The notes: generated by a model from the letters alone, not told the origin. Positions 47,885-58,591 are shown, numbered from the stretch's first letter. The stretch: DNA of 64,000 nucleotides from Schistocerca nitens (GCF_023898315.1 NC_064619.1:298506150-298570149); one strand, 5' to 3'. Translations and numbers: made by a program.

Positions 47885-48890
47885 TCCCGAATCGAAGTGT
47901 GGAATATTATATTTTAAGTCTTTTGGTACACTATTTATTTACTCGTAGTGATATAAGTTACACGACGGTATCGTTTCGGCTTTTTGCCATTGTCAAATAT
48001 ACCTTTAAACATGATTATGTTAGTCTATGTCTACATATGGCAGCTTACGCTTACATCTTAGCTGGTATGACGTGGTCCATAAAGCATCTCGGAGCTTAAA
48101 TGTCGGTTGTCTTTTTGTTATGATATGATCACGTTATTTATATGTTTACTTTTTATTTGCGTGATCATGTAAAGTTATTTTTGAAAGCTTTGGCACCATC
48201 GATGCTGTATGTTTAGAATGGAATTTCTATTTTGCGGAAAGTGATTACGTTTAATTTTTCAGAGGTAGAGTTTTGTGGTTTTTGTGTAAATGATAAATGT
48301 TCTATTGTTTTGTATTTATCGCGATTACCCTCTTTCTTTTATCACGTCAATAAAATATAAAAAAAACTTCGAAAATTTTATTGACGTTATAAAAGAAAAA
48401 AAGGTAAATTATCGCGATAAATAAAGGATAATAGAACACTCATCATTTATGTAAAAAGTATGAAACGCAAAAATAATTCATCTGAAAAATTAAAAGTAAT
48501 CAAACTTACCAGCGAAATATAATTTCTACTGTAAATGTATAGCATCACTGGAGCCGAAGCGTCAAGAAAGCTGGAAAAATAGTTTTATAAGATCACGCAA
48601 ATAAGAAATAAACATATAAATAACATGATCGTATCATGAAAGAAAGACAACCGAGATTTACGCACCAACACGCCATATGGGCCACGTCATACCAGCTAAT
48701 ACGTAAGCTATAACTAGACAAAGACTAACACAGACGTAAGGAACAATATTACAGCTACTATACCCTGTTCACAGGTACACTTCGTAACGACAAAACGCCG
48801 TGTAACTCGTATAACTCCGAGTAAATAAATAAATAGTGCAGCCAAAAGGCTTCTTAAAATATGCCGTTCTTCGACCCCGTGCAAGCTGCG
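47885..48890. repeat. 1 kb foldback palindrome
   Basis: The centre near 48366 is CGTCAATAAAAT paired with ATTTTATTGACG. Matching pairs can be followed outward: TTATCGCGAT with ATCGCGATAA, ATCACGTTATTTATATG with CATATAAATAACATGAT, TAGCTGGTATGACGTGG with CCACGTCATACCAGCTA, and TATTTATTTACTCG with CGAGTAAATAAATA. The arms are diverged, with small indels. The left arm has a GAAAC box at 47973-47998 (complement TTGACAATGGC-AAAAA-GCCGAAACG). The right arm has lost it. Confidence 0.82.
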
Positions 48891-48958
48891 GGCCCACTGG
48901 AAAGGAAATTCTTGAAAATTAATGCAGCAGAGGTAAATAAAGAACGAAACGGACAAGA

Positions 48959-49030
48959 CGACAATCATTCCTACCACAAAGCAAGCCGCGCTGGCGACAA
49001 TCATTCCTACCACAAAGCAAGCCGCGCTGA
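48959..49030 (+). repeat. Perfect 36 bp tandem duplication
   Basis: CGACAATCATTCCTACCACA plus AAGCAAGCCGCGCTGG is repeated once, nearly identical. The unit is 12 codons long, so frames stay open across it, but neighbouring sequence does not support a gene. Confidence 0.93.
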
Positions 49031-49266
49031 AAGCAATTCTTGCTGCTTGCTCCTTCAGTGCTTGTTGAGTTAGTGTTACCGCCAGTGTTGGCCTGGTTAC
49101 TGCTGAGTCAGACAGTTTGAATTTTCATCGAGATTCACACCAAATAACTAACGGTTAGATTTAATTGCTATTTTGAAAGTAACTAATGAAGCATTTTATT
49201 GGCATCTCACTCTACACCGCAGAAAACAGAAATACGTAGTTCCTGGAACTGCGGACGGAAGCAGCC

Positions 49267-49302
49267 GCTTACGTGCTGCTATAAGTACGTGCTGCTATAA
49301 GC
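49267..49302 (+). repeat. Short 17 bp tandem repeat
   Basis: TACGTGCTGCTATAAG occurs twice in succession. Confidence 0.85.
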
Positions 49303-50319
49303 GCTCTGGTTTCGTGGTAGGATACTTCGTTAACGATAGAATCATGAGTTCACAGCTCTCAGAGCTCTACAGCAGTCAGCCTGTTGATATCGTTTTCTAG
49401 TAAAAACTCAGCAATCTTACGTAGACGGTTCTCTTGCTAGTATGAAACTTTTCTTTTGATGGAACAATTGGTGTTTATTTAGTACACAACTGTGACTAGA
49501 ATTATGATTAGATTGCCAGTAACTATGCGTAAACCGTAAACATTATTGCCGTTTCAAGTTAGCTTCACTAGTTGTGCATATTTTGTTATTCTGTTAGATT
49601 GCAATCTTGACAAAGCACTTTCAGTTACTGTTCTTTTCTTTTAATAAACACAGTCTATTTTACGTGTTGCAGTGTGGTATATTACAGTTAATTCAGACGG
49701 GTTTTACTTTTATTTTCGAAAAGTCTTACGTCAAACCTATGTTTATTGCGTTAAAAAGTACAGATTTACAACAGTTTTATTTTGTTTCTGAATAACTTGA
49801 ATAGGCATTTAACAGTAGAGATTTTAATGACCTGCGCAGTTTTTCTGCTTCAAGTAATCACAGGATTAATGTTCCCACGTACACTAATTGTCAACTCTTT
49901 TGAACACGTTCACGTTATATCTAATCAATATGCTATTTTCACAATTTTCGGGTAAAGTGTGCAGCTGAGTAAATTAATACTATATTTACATTTTGTCACA
50001 CGCATTTCAGATAAAATTGTTAACAAGTTCTTCATGGACCAGGAATATACACATTTTACAATTACTGGCAGCATATTCCATTTACTTATTCTGACACTGT
50101 ACTTTTAGAAAATGTGTAGGCTTCATATTTCAGGCCACTAAAGATGTTGGTTATTAAACTGAGGTCAAAACGAACGGCTAAATACATTTGAATCACTGAG
50201 TTGTAGAGGCATAACCACATCTCCGTTAAAATTGTAGGCGGGGTAAACAAAAGTGGCCCGGAGAACAGTTCCAGGGTACAAAGAAACACACCGGAGGAAA
50301 GGAAATACAATACTAACCT
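49303..50319. other. AT-rich spacer
   Basis: Nothing recognised; open frames are short. Confidence 0.5.
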
Positions 50320-50930
50320 GACTATAGCAAATGTTGAAAGTGACCACAAGTCATCTCTTGCCGCTTTTGGGTCCTTATCAGTAAGTTGCTGAAGGCGGAT
50401 CGAACCTGGACGGTTGGGATTGCTGCAGTCTCATCCGAAATGTTGTGCTGCAGTTCTTGAAAACTATGAGGGTTGTCCTGATGCACCTTAAGACTTGAGG
50501 GCCCCCACACAAAGTAATCGCACACTGAAAGATCAGGTGACCTGGGTGGCCAGACCGGCCGGTGTGGCCGAGCGGTTCTAGGCGCTACAGTCTGGAACCG
50601 CGCGACCGCTACGGTCGCAGGTTTGAATCCTGCCTCGGGCATGGGTGTGTGTGAGGTCCTTAGGTTAGTTAGGTTTAAGTAGTTCTAAGTTCTAGGGGAC
50701 TGATGACCTCAGAAGTTAAGTCCCATAGTGCTCAGAGCCATTTTGGGTGGCCAGCTAGGGCCGCGAACAGACTGTGAAGATGTGTAAATTTAAGTCCGGC
50801 CGGCTGTATGGGTAGTTGCCCATCCTGTTGGAAGTAACTGTAGGTCTCTTTCTCCTCCGTTAAAGCTGCCACAAATTCAGGTCCAGTAGTTTCCGCTTGT
50901 CCAGGGCACATCTACTTGCCCCACCCTGTA
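50320..50930 (-). pseudogene. IS630/mariner-type transposase remnant, split by a SINE
   Basis: The right part reads ETYSYFQQDGQLPIQ, the 'FQQDGA-AH' motif around the second catalytic Asp. After the SINE, the left part reads WPPRSPDLSVCDYFVWG, the third catalytic site region, then DETAAIPTVQVRSAFSN. The spacing fits one transposase once the SINE is removed. No inverted ends were identified. Confidence 0.8.
50554..50743 (+). mobile_element. SINE family A inside a transposase pseudogene
   Basis: Complete copy with duplication TGGGTGGCCAG at 50543-50553 and 50744-50754. The tail is shortened to GAGCCATTT. It splits the transposase remnant at 50320-50930. Confidence 0.95.
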
Positions 50931-51474
50931 CTTCCAACCGACAATCGGCAGGTCGAAAACGATGCAGATTTTTATTATTTTGAGTTCACAGTATCTTATT
51001 TCAAGCTCAAAACATCAAAAAAAACGTTCCCATTAGTTGTCTACGGCATATTTTATCAATTCTGACACATTTGTTTTGGTTTTAATTTATAAGAAGACTA
51101 CTACATATTTAAAAGAATAGTTTATATCATACTTGCTTCGTTCTTGTGTTATGACAGTTAATTAGGGGCATTGGTGATAATTTGTAGACGATCGTTTATT
51201 TTTCGCATAGCATTTTTTCTGCCTTTGCTTTACAAATATATTTACTTTTACTACTCTGCATTCCAAAATGTCGCGTGCTGTGTTTATGTGAAAATGGTTT
51301 TCATAAAATAACGGCTTACTGACAATTGACTTGCCGTAGTCTAATCAGCGAACATCGAGATAAGTCTGTTTTGATCTGGTTATCCTCTATAGCAAGATTT
51401 CAACAGCAAATTTCACTGCTATTTTATCAAAGCGACAAAAACAAATTTCACAAATTCCGTGTACAGTCTGGGCC

Positions 51475-51960
51475 ATTTACCCAGCGCCGCTATCTCGTGC
51501 AGCGTATACTCGCCAGCGAACAAAGACCGCAGGAAGCAGCCTCTGGCTACACAGTCATCATCGACCCAGGACAGGGCCAGAGCACAAAGGGGCGACTCAG
51601 AAGCCGATCGAGGGGCGAACGATAAAGAGAGGAAAAAAAAAAAACTCTGGAAAAGCCGCATATGAAATAGCACTTTCAGGGATTAAACGCAGCCAGCGGC
51701 AACGGTTTTTGACAAGAAGATTCGACGTCGGACGGGCGGCAAACATTTTGGTGACCCAATCTGAAGCCGGTGATGAGGTCGCGGCGGGTAGAGGGGTGAG
51801 AGCTGCGCCATTCCTGGGAAACTGCGAGTCCCGCCCGCCACAGCACCACTTTGCATAAATCCAGGCGGCGCGGCGGCGGCGGCTTGTCTGCCAATTCCAT
51901 TAGCGGCACGACTCTGCAGACCCGCAAACGTATCGCTAGTGCCTGGGGTTCGACTCATTC
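51475..51960. other. GC-rich island with homeobox/POU-like sites
   Basis: GGCGGCGCGGCGGCGGCGGC lies between CACTTTGCATAAATCC (containing TTTGCAT, a POU/octamer-like core) and CCAATTCCATTAGCGG (containing ATTAG). Open frames on both strands are not recognisable. It looks more like a regulatory block than an exon. Confidence 0.35.
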
Positions 51961-52230
51961 ACTCGCCGCACCCACTGTATGCCTTTCTTTGCGTTTTCTT
52001 TGTTCCACGAGAACGAAGTATGTAGCTAGTTCTGCAAACGTGAGTGTCGATGAACAAAGCCGCGGCCTGCTAGCAATGTAGCAGTTTAAAGTGGCGTGCT
52101 TGATTTGTGTGTGCGTGTATGAGGGAGGGGGATGGTGGCGCAGGGCTGTCAGATAAGTTTACATTATTCATTCAAGCACTTGGGATTCACTAATCGTTTA
52201 TTTTAAACTCACAGGTGCGTTTATTTTAGT

Positions 52231-52423
52231 TCAAATGGCTCTGAGCACTATGGCACTTACCTTCTGAGGTCATCAGTCCCCTAGAACTTAGAACTACTTA
52301 AACCTAACTAACCTAAGGACATCACACACATTCATGCCCGAGGCAGGATTCGAACCTGCGACCGCAGAGGTCGCGCGGTTCCAGACTGTAGCGCCTAGAA
52401 CCGCTCGGCCACCCCTGCCGGGT
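52231..52423 (-). mobile_element. SINE family A
   Basis: Complete copy with duplication TTTATTTTAGT at 52220-52230 and 52424-52434. Confidence 0.95.
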
Positions 52424-52635
52424 TTTATTTTAGTCTTACAAACGGTTGGGATGATATGTCCGACGGAACCCAAAGGGAATTCACAACCACACTGTAAGAA
52501 TGCGGTTTGTTGCGCTGGTTAAGACATTCCAGGCAATCGTTACGTCATTAGGCAATACAATGAAACTGGAAGTAAGATCTTCTGGGTTGTTACGCCGGGG
52601 TTGTTACCCCGCCACATATTTATTCTAGGCGGTCG

Positions 52636-52669
52636 ACGTTTCAACTCATCTGCTGGGTTCTTCTTCAGG
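52636..52669 (-). other. Isolated GAAAC hairpin box
   Basis: The minus strand reads CCTGAAGAAGAACCCA-GCAG, then ATGAGTTGAAACGTCG. It has the same CTGANGA, hairpin, GAAAC arrangement as the foldback arms, here without an obvious opposite arm. The hairpin AACCCA/TGAGTT has one mismatch. Confidence 0.5.
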
Positions 52670-53054
52670 ATCTTCTGGTGTCCAAGATAAACTGAACGGT
52701 GTCCACGGTTAAGTTAGTTCAATGGTATGAAAGAAATGTGACGCAGCCTAACTACCTAAAACATTTTATCTTCAGTGACAACGACTGCGGAAGCCTGCTG
52801 ACAGCTTAATAGGAAGGAAAGCTATTTCGACATTACGACCGAGCGATGTCATTGACTGTCCATATCTGATTCGTGATCTGTTGCGCTCACTTCCCATCAT
52901 TAATTGCGCAAACAATTAACTATTTCAGCACGCAATGAAAGAGTCTGATACACTGTAGGTGCACTTTTCCCAAAGTCTCATTTCTCTGTTCTGAATTAAG
53001 CCCAATAGTTTTATTAGGAGCTGAAATAGTTCTTGATTCTGCTTACCGTAACGA

Positions 53055-53179
53055 ATGGCATATTTCATTGTTTGATGTCAATCAAAAATAGACTAGTTCT
53101 AGTACGGTTCCAAACATGGCATATTTCATTGTTTGATGTCAATGAAAAATAGACAACTAGTTCTAGTACGGTTCCAAAC
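53055..53179 (+). repeat. Tandem duplication of about 62 bp
   Basis: ATGGCATATTTCATTGTTTG, ATGTCAAT-AAAAATAGAC and TAGTTCTAGTACGGTTCCAA occur twice in a row (53055-53115 and 53116-53179). The copies differ by one base and a small AAC insertion. This is a recent duplication. Confidence 0.93.
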
Positions 53180-54099
53180 ATAAACAGTCTACTTTAAGGA
53201 GACGAATTTTCACTTCCTTCAGCAGTTCTCGATATCTGAAGTTTTAGATGCCAAGACAGCTGGTGATGACAGTTGCGGCTGGTAATGTAAGTTATCGGCT
53301 TCCTGTCACTTCATCATTCCGACCCACGCACAGCGCTTTCGAATTAAAAAGGAATTTGCGACACTGTCCGTACTCTTTGACAGGAAACTTAATAACAACA
53401 GCTTTTGTGACTTCCCTTCTTGGTGCGCATTTCGATTTATTTTTCGTTGTCATGGTTTTGCTAGTACTACGCAATGTCTCGATGCCAGCTGTGCAGCTAT
53501 TTTTGCCATACTCAGTTTGTTCTGTTGTGAAAAATGGTTATTTTTACTATAACCACTTCGCTTTACTCCTGCTTCTTACATACATTCGTAACTGTAAACA
53601 TCAGTCTGTATTTTAGCAACGTAGCTATAAAGTTCGTTTCGTGATAATGGCTTCAGTTTTTTTACGATATATACCAGTACGGTACACTGTCGTCTCCACT
53701 CCACCTGCAACACTTCTTTTAATGATACTCGATGTATCTTCTTTCTTATATATATTTCTTTTCTGATTTTGGGACACAACATCGTGATTGTAATAAGGTT
53801 ATTTAATCAGGTTATTTTTCCGGTGCAGAAAGTTCTTGTAATATCTGTCATATTTACAGTCCATAATACAGCCAAGTTCGCAACTAGTCAAACAAGCCAC
53901 TTTGTATCGCAGTCTTCAATTTATCCGAAATGCCAATTGTAACATTACGAGGTGCAACAGGCAAAATTCGTTTCAAAACCCTGTTGACAACGGCTGAAAT
54001 ATCAGTGTTCGTGTCGCATCCTTGTAATCCGTCAGTATCGACTTGTTTCACTGAGCGCTACATGTAACCTCTAAATCAAAAAATGGAAACTCAAGGAAC
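53180..54099. other. Spacer with an unsupported 122-codon frame
   Basis: The frame at 53248-53616 is hydrophobic in part (HFDLFFVVMVLLVLRN) but shows no family, splice or start support. It is probably chance. Confidence 0.35.
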
Positions 54100-54211
54100 G
54101 AATATCAACAATGTAGGAAAAGATAGATTACTACTTACTGAAAAGAAGACACAAGTTGCAGAGAGGCACAATTAAAAGACAATTACGTAAAGGTTTCGGC
54201 CACAGGCTTCA

Positions 54212-54269
<58 letters not shown>

Positions 54270-54345
54270 TACTGATGAAGGCTCTGGTCGAAAGCTTTAC
54301 GTAAGTGTGTCTTAATTGTACCTGTCCGCAACTTAGCCTATGATT
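54100..54345. repeat. Foldback element with a GT microsatellite as loop
   Basis: The arms pair at about 80% identity: left AGTTGCAGAGAGGCACAATT and ACGTAAAGGTTTCGGCC, right CGAAAGCTTTACGTAAG and AATTGTACCTGTCCGCAACT. They flank about 51 bp of GT repeats (54216-54266). Both arms carry the box: right 54272-54294 reads CTGATGAAGGC-TCTG-GTCGAAAGC; left is its diverged mirror (TTGATGAAGCC-TGT-GGCCGAAACC). Confidence 0.82.
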
Positions 54346-54400
54346 CAGTATTAAACAGTAATCTTATGGTAAATATTAATTCTTTTGTGCCATAAGAAAC

Positions 54401-54641
54401 TGTTGTTGTTGATTGGTTGATTTGGGGAAGGGACCAAACAGTGAGGTCATCGGTCCCATCGGATTAGGGAAGGATGGTGAAGAAAGTCGGTCGTGCCCCG
54501 TCAAGGGAACCATCCGGCATTTGCCTGAAGCGATTTAGGGAAGTCACGGAAAACCTAAATCAGGCTGGCCGGACGCGAGTTTAAACCGTCGTCCTCTCGC
54601 ATGCGAGTCCAGTGTGCTAACCATCGCGCCACCTCGCTCGG
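54401..54641 (-). mobile_element. tRNA-derived SINE, family D, with CAA tail
   Basis: About 240 bp. Read on the minus strand, the head contains GAGGTGGCGCGATGGTTAGC (A box region) and GACGGTTTAAACTCGCGTCC (B box region, slightly mutated from GGTTCAAAC). The body has CCTGATTTAGGTTTTCCGTG and GGTTCCCTTGACGGGGCACG. It ends GGTCCCTTCCCCAAATCAAC followed by CAACAACAACA. The CAA tail resembles the RTE 3' end. Confidence 0.85.
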
Positions 54642-55043
54642 TAAAATGACAAATGTACGTAGCGTTCTCGGTAGTGACACCTCCCTCCCCCCCCCCTGCC
54701 CGGATTATTTTTTTTTCTTGTCTTTTTCTTCACAGCCCATGCAGCTGACTTCTATGTCTGTCACGGGTAACGATTCGTCAGACAAGTTACGCCTAGGTGA
54801 CATTAGAGGTTTCTTCAATAAGTAATATATCACAGCATTACCATCTTATGGCTGCTCAAAAATTTTTAGCACTGAAGCTGCAAATATTCGAACGTAATAA
54901 TTTCAAACCTAGAAACAATACAAGTAGAAGAACGAAAGGGAGATTAGAATTTTGAATACTGTCATTTAAGCGATAATGAAAGCCACAAATAGAAGAACCC
55001 ACTTGCAAATATAATGTAACCCTGGTAAAAATGGATGTTTCAG

Positions 55044-55199
55044 GTGACGGTGATGCCGACCGACCCCGCCGATGGCTCGGCGGCGGCCTTGACAGCGACA
55101 GCAACAGCGACGCCGACATCGACGGGCTGCAAGGTGCCGTTACGCAGCTCCACCGTCAGCGTCGTCACGAAGCCGGACCGGCCGCAGCACTTATCGCAG
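55044..55199 (+). CDS. Candidate isolated internal exon, function unknown
   Basis: A 156 bp GC-rich block in an AT-rich setting, bounded by TGTTTCAG on the left and CAG/GTAGGC on the right. It is exactly 52 codons in one frame: it opens VTVMPTDPAD, has an Ala/Thr-rich centre, then CKVPLRSSTVSVVTKPDRPQ. All three plus frames are open across it. I chose this frame because it is phase 0 at both borders and uses G/C third positions. A second open frame gives an Asp/Ser-rich sequence (DSDSNSDADIDG). I do not recognise the protein. It could be one exon of a gene extending beyond the window, or a CpG-rich regulatory block that happens to be open. Confidence 0.4.
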
Positions 55200-55443
55200 G
55201 TAGGCCGCCCACTTTCGATCTCGCCCTCGTGACAGCACAGTGGAAGAGCTGGCGCCGCAGCCGGCGGGATTTTATTTATTTTTTTAACCAAATTACATTC
55301 AATTCTGTCAGCTAGCTCAAGCATCAAGTTCGTTTCCGCAGCAACTATACAAATACTCGTTAGTTTTTCTTGCTGCAATGTTATTATTTAGTATCCCAGA
55401 TACGGTTCTCCTTTTATATGAGAAGCATCTTCAGAGTATGCTC

Positions 55444-55665
55444 TGAGGCAGCATACAATTTGTCCGAGACTCGAACTCGGGACCTTTGCCTTTCGCGGGC
55501 AAGTGCTCTACCATCTGAGCTACCCAAGCACGACTCTCGCCCAGTCCTCACAGCTTTACTTCCGCCAGTACCTCGTCTCCTACCTTCCAAACTTTACAGA
55601 AGCTCACAGGTAAGCTCAGATGGTAGAGCACTTGCCGCGAAAGGCAAAGGTCCCGACTGTTTATT
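55444..55665. mobile_element. Two tRNA-headed SINE fragments, head to head (family E)
   Basis: Minus-strand copy 55444-55613: GGTAGCTCAGATGGTAGAGC-type head, ACTTGCCCGCGAAAGGCAAA, then CCCGAGTTCGAGTCTCGG. The body continues with GCTGTGAGGACTGGGCGAGA and GGTAGGAGACGAGGTACTGG. Directly after it, in the opposite orientation, 55611-55662 again reads TAAGCTCAGATGGTAGAGCA and GCGAAAGGCAAAGGTCCCGA. The heads keep good tRNA features (A and B boxes). They are SINE parts rather than a tRNA gene, because the acceptor stem is not formed and the body follows. Confidence 0.7.
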
Positions 55666-56009
55666 CTGTTTATTTTTCCAGAGCATCCATAGTACATGCT
55701 TTTTATATAAAAGGGAAAAAGCATCTGCGATATTAAATACCAACATTACAGCAAGGAAATATTTTTTTATGTATATACGCATAGCTCAGATATGCTGCCT
55801 AACACCAAAATGGTCCATCCAGTAGCAACATCAGTTAATCGTTTAGTTATATTCGTGTCTTTTACATGCTTCCAGCCCAAAACTCATCATCAGGCCATAA
55901 TAATTACACAGTATCATCCTATGATATTTATCATCATAAACTCAATACGAACTTTTGACGTCAGTACTGTAGCGAAGTCGGCGTCAGTTGATTCCTGACA
56001 GTTGCAGAG

Positions 56010-56200
56010 GGCTGGGCGCGGCCGTTTCGCGCGCCGACCTCAACCAACTTGTAAATCTCTATGGCAACGCGTCAGTGTTGCCATACTTCTGTAAACGGCT
56101 ACTGATGTCGCCTGCAGCTGTTAGCGCTTCGCAGCTGAAAGCTGGCAACAGTGCTGCGAGTTGTCCGGGACCTTCTTACGCCCTCTCGGCTATAGGTTAG
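56010..56200 (+). repeat. Dispersed repeat, copy 1
   Basis: TGTAAATCTCTATGGCAACG, CTGTAAACGGCTA, CGCTTCGCAGCTGAAAGCTG and GAGTTGTCCGGGACCTTC occur in the same order, diverged, at 57580-57715. I do not recognise the element. Confidence 0.6.
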
Positions 56201-56758
56201 AAACATTAATTTTTGCACGGCGGCTCCGAGCACAGGTTCGTCATATGTTGTGGAAACTTGGTGTGATAATGATTATTACAACAGAAATTTGTTACCTTCA
56301 GTGTAACGAAAATAAAGTGCTTTAGACTGTTACCTTTTATTTTTACACGCTGCATTTATGTTGTGGCTGCGTTGCATGAAGGATACAAGCTTAGTCCCTC
56401 AGCATGCTGGTCACTCATTAATCTCTAATTGACAGCAGTCTGTATACGAGCCAAACCGGTAAACCGCTGTATACTTTCTGCATGATTTAATTTCTTTAGT
56501 GAAAAAATATACGTGCTGGCTTTCGAAGTTACTGGAACTTACTGACAATCAATTTAGAAGAAAAAGTTTTATTTTCCAAAATACAAGAAAAAAGTGTTTG
56601 GCACATTTCAGGCACACTATGTATTTAGATGCAATATCTTTCAGTTTTTTTTTTTTTTTTTTACCACTACTTTATTTACGTTGTCCAATGGGACACGATC
56701 TACATCAGTACTTCTTTACTTGTGCGGTAGCCAAACTGGTGAGCGTCCAACTGTGGTT

Positions 56759-56785
56759 CGTGTGTGTGTGTGTGTGTGTGTGTGT
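56759..56785 (+). repeat. GT microsatellite
   Basis: About 13 GT units. A 20-base T run lies about 100 bp before it (56646-56662). Confidence 0.92.
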
Positions 56786-57569
56786 AAGCCTATAATTCTC
56801 TATTCCCAGATACGTTTCGCGCACGTAGTACATGGCGTAACTCCTGCGGGAGCTTAAGGTCTCCGTTATGAATCAGTTCGACCTACCCACGTTTCATGTA
56901 AACTGTACAGGTCGATTGTAAAGCTAAAATGCGGTAGGCAAATGTTCAATTTTACAGCGACTCGGTATACTATCTGTATAAGTAAACATTACAGATTATT
57001 TAGCACATTTTCTCACAGTGTGCAGAGCAATCATCACATACAGCAAAAGCAGCACAGGTTAGAAGTTTTCTATTTTTATTTACCACCTGACAAACCTGGC
57101 ATTAGCCGGGTACTCATTTTACTAAATTTCAATTAGAAACGAAAATAAAAAAGAACTGTTTTTGAAGTGTAATTTCGAAAAAATTTCTTTTCTGTGTGTT
57201 CCGACGAACACCTTTGAAATTATGAAATAGGTGTGTAAAGAAATACGCATAATGCACAAATGTGAAAGTGCAATATCCAAATTAAGAAACATAGTATGTA
57301 AAATACAAATTCTTTGTAATGTTTATTTAACTCAGAAACTGATTATAAGCAATGTTTCTAGTTACATGTCCAGGAGCTACGATGAATAAATGCTTCGGTC
57401 AGCCCATCCTTGAACAAGAGACAAAGTTGTCCATGATAAAAACATGGTGATGTCAGGTCCATTTTACAATATTTAACATAATGCCCCTGTCAGATGTAAC
57501 TGTAATGGCAATGTCTCGGGAAACTGCAGTCTCTGGAAGTGGAAGGGGCGCAGCAGCTTCTCGTTTCTA

Positions 57570-58110
57570 CAACGCGGTTTTGTAAACGTCTCTATGACAA
57601 CGCCTCTTTAAAGCTCTATAGACGGCTATTTCGCCTAAAGCCATTTGCACTTCGCAGTCGAAAGCTGTCAAAAGCGCTGCCAGTTGTCAGGGATTTCCGT
57701 AAGTTGGCTCGACTGTAGGAGTGACTTCGTAGAAAAAATTAATGTATTAAAACTTCATGCACGATGCGGAGTTTTTTCAAGCATCTCAGCGTTGTTGACG
57801 TCATATCTCTTGAACTATGAGTCGTATAATGATATATTTGTGTAGGTACATTCAGTGGCATATGTGAATACTGCCTGTGAAACATGTTGCGAATTGAGTA
57901 GGTAGCACAGAAGTAAGAAATTTAAATGTCATGCACAATGCGATATTTTTTCACGCATGTTAGTGTATCACGTCACGTCATGTGGACTATGATAGGTAGG
58001 TAGTTTTTATCGCCTAAGCGATTGTTGCCTGACAGTAAAGGATATGTGTACCAAGTTTGGTTGAAATCGGACCAATGGTTTAGGAGAAGATGTGAAAATA
58101 CACACACAAA
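57570..58110 (+). repeat. Dispersed repeat, copy 2, with mobile-element-like tail
   Basis: 57580-57715 is the second copy of the repeat at 56010-56200 (GTAAACGTCTCTATGACAAC, CACTTCGCAGTCGAAAGCTG, CAGTTGTCAGGGATTTCC). The span ends with GGTTGAAATCGGACCAATGG and TTTAGGAGAAGATGTGA, a phrase I associate with insect retroelement 3' regions. No reading frame. Confidence 0.5.
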
Positions 58111-58390
58111 TTTTTATAATATTTATTGATTTATTTTTGAAAACGAAACGCCAGTTAAAAATGCTAAGTATGATTTGTGTCCACAGTCATACATCAGTCA
58201 GAGAAGGGTCCACAACACATTTCAAAAAAACATTCATACTTGATGACACTGAGTATCGAGCAATTTCCGCATATCTATCCTTGCTAAATATGAAGACAGG
58301 ACCACAGCCGATAGGAATATTGCAATTTTCAACACTACCGTTAGCTATAATTTCATTATCCGTTTACTGGCAACTTGTTTCGACGGTCAC

Positions 58391-58430
<40 letters not shown>
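58391..58430 (+). repeat. CAT microsatellite
   Basis: About 13 units of TCA/CAT. It gives the poly-serine run of an open frame there. Confidence 0.95.
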
Positions 58431-58591
58431 GGTCCTCTAAATACATAGTGGATGAATTTTCCCGAACGACATTTTTTGCAGCCTCATCGTGTCGGTGCTT
58501 CCAAGAGTTGATGCGGGTACCGCTTATTTTCACGTGGGGTTTCTGATGGATGTCGTTCGGGAAAATTCAATCAATATGTGTTTAGAGATCT
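58431..58591. repeat. Small hairpin element beside a CAT microsatellite
   Basis: TGAATTTTCCCGAACGACAT on the left is mirrored by ATGTCGTTCGGGAAAATTCA on the right. The outer parts also pair (CCTCTAAATACATAGTGGAT with ATCAATATGTGTTTAGAGAT), giving arms of about 42 bp. The (CAT)n run at 58391-58430 touches its left end. Confidence 0.75.

Noticed and set aside
55850..55900. Another hairpin box (CCTGATGATGAG near AAACTCATCATCAGG)
   Set aside because: The CTGATGA half is present but the GAAAC half is not in place and no stable hairpin lies between.
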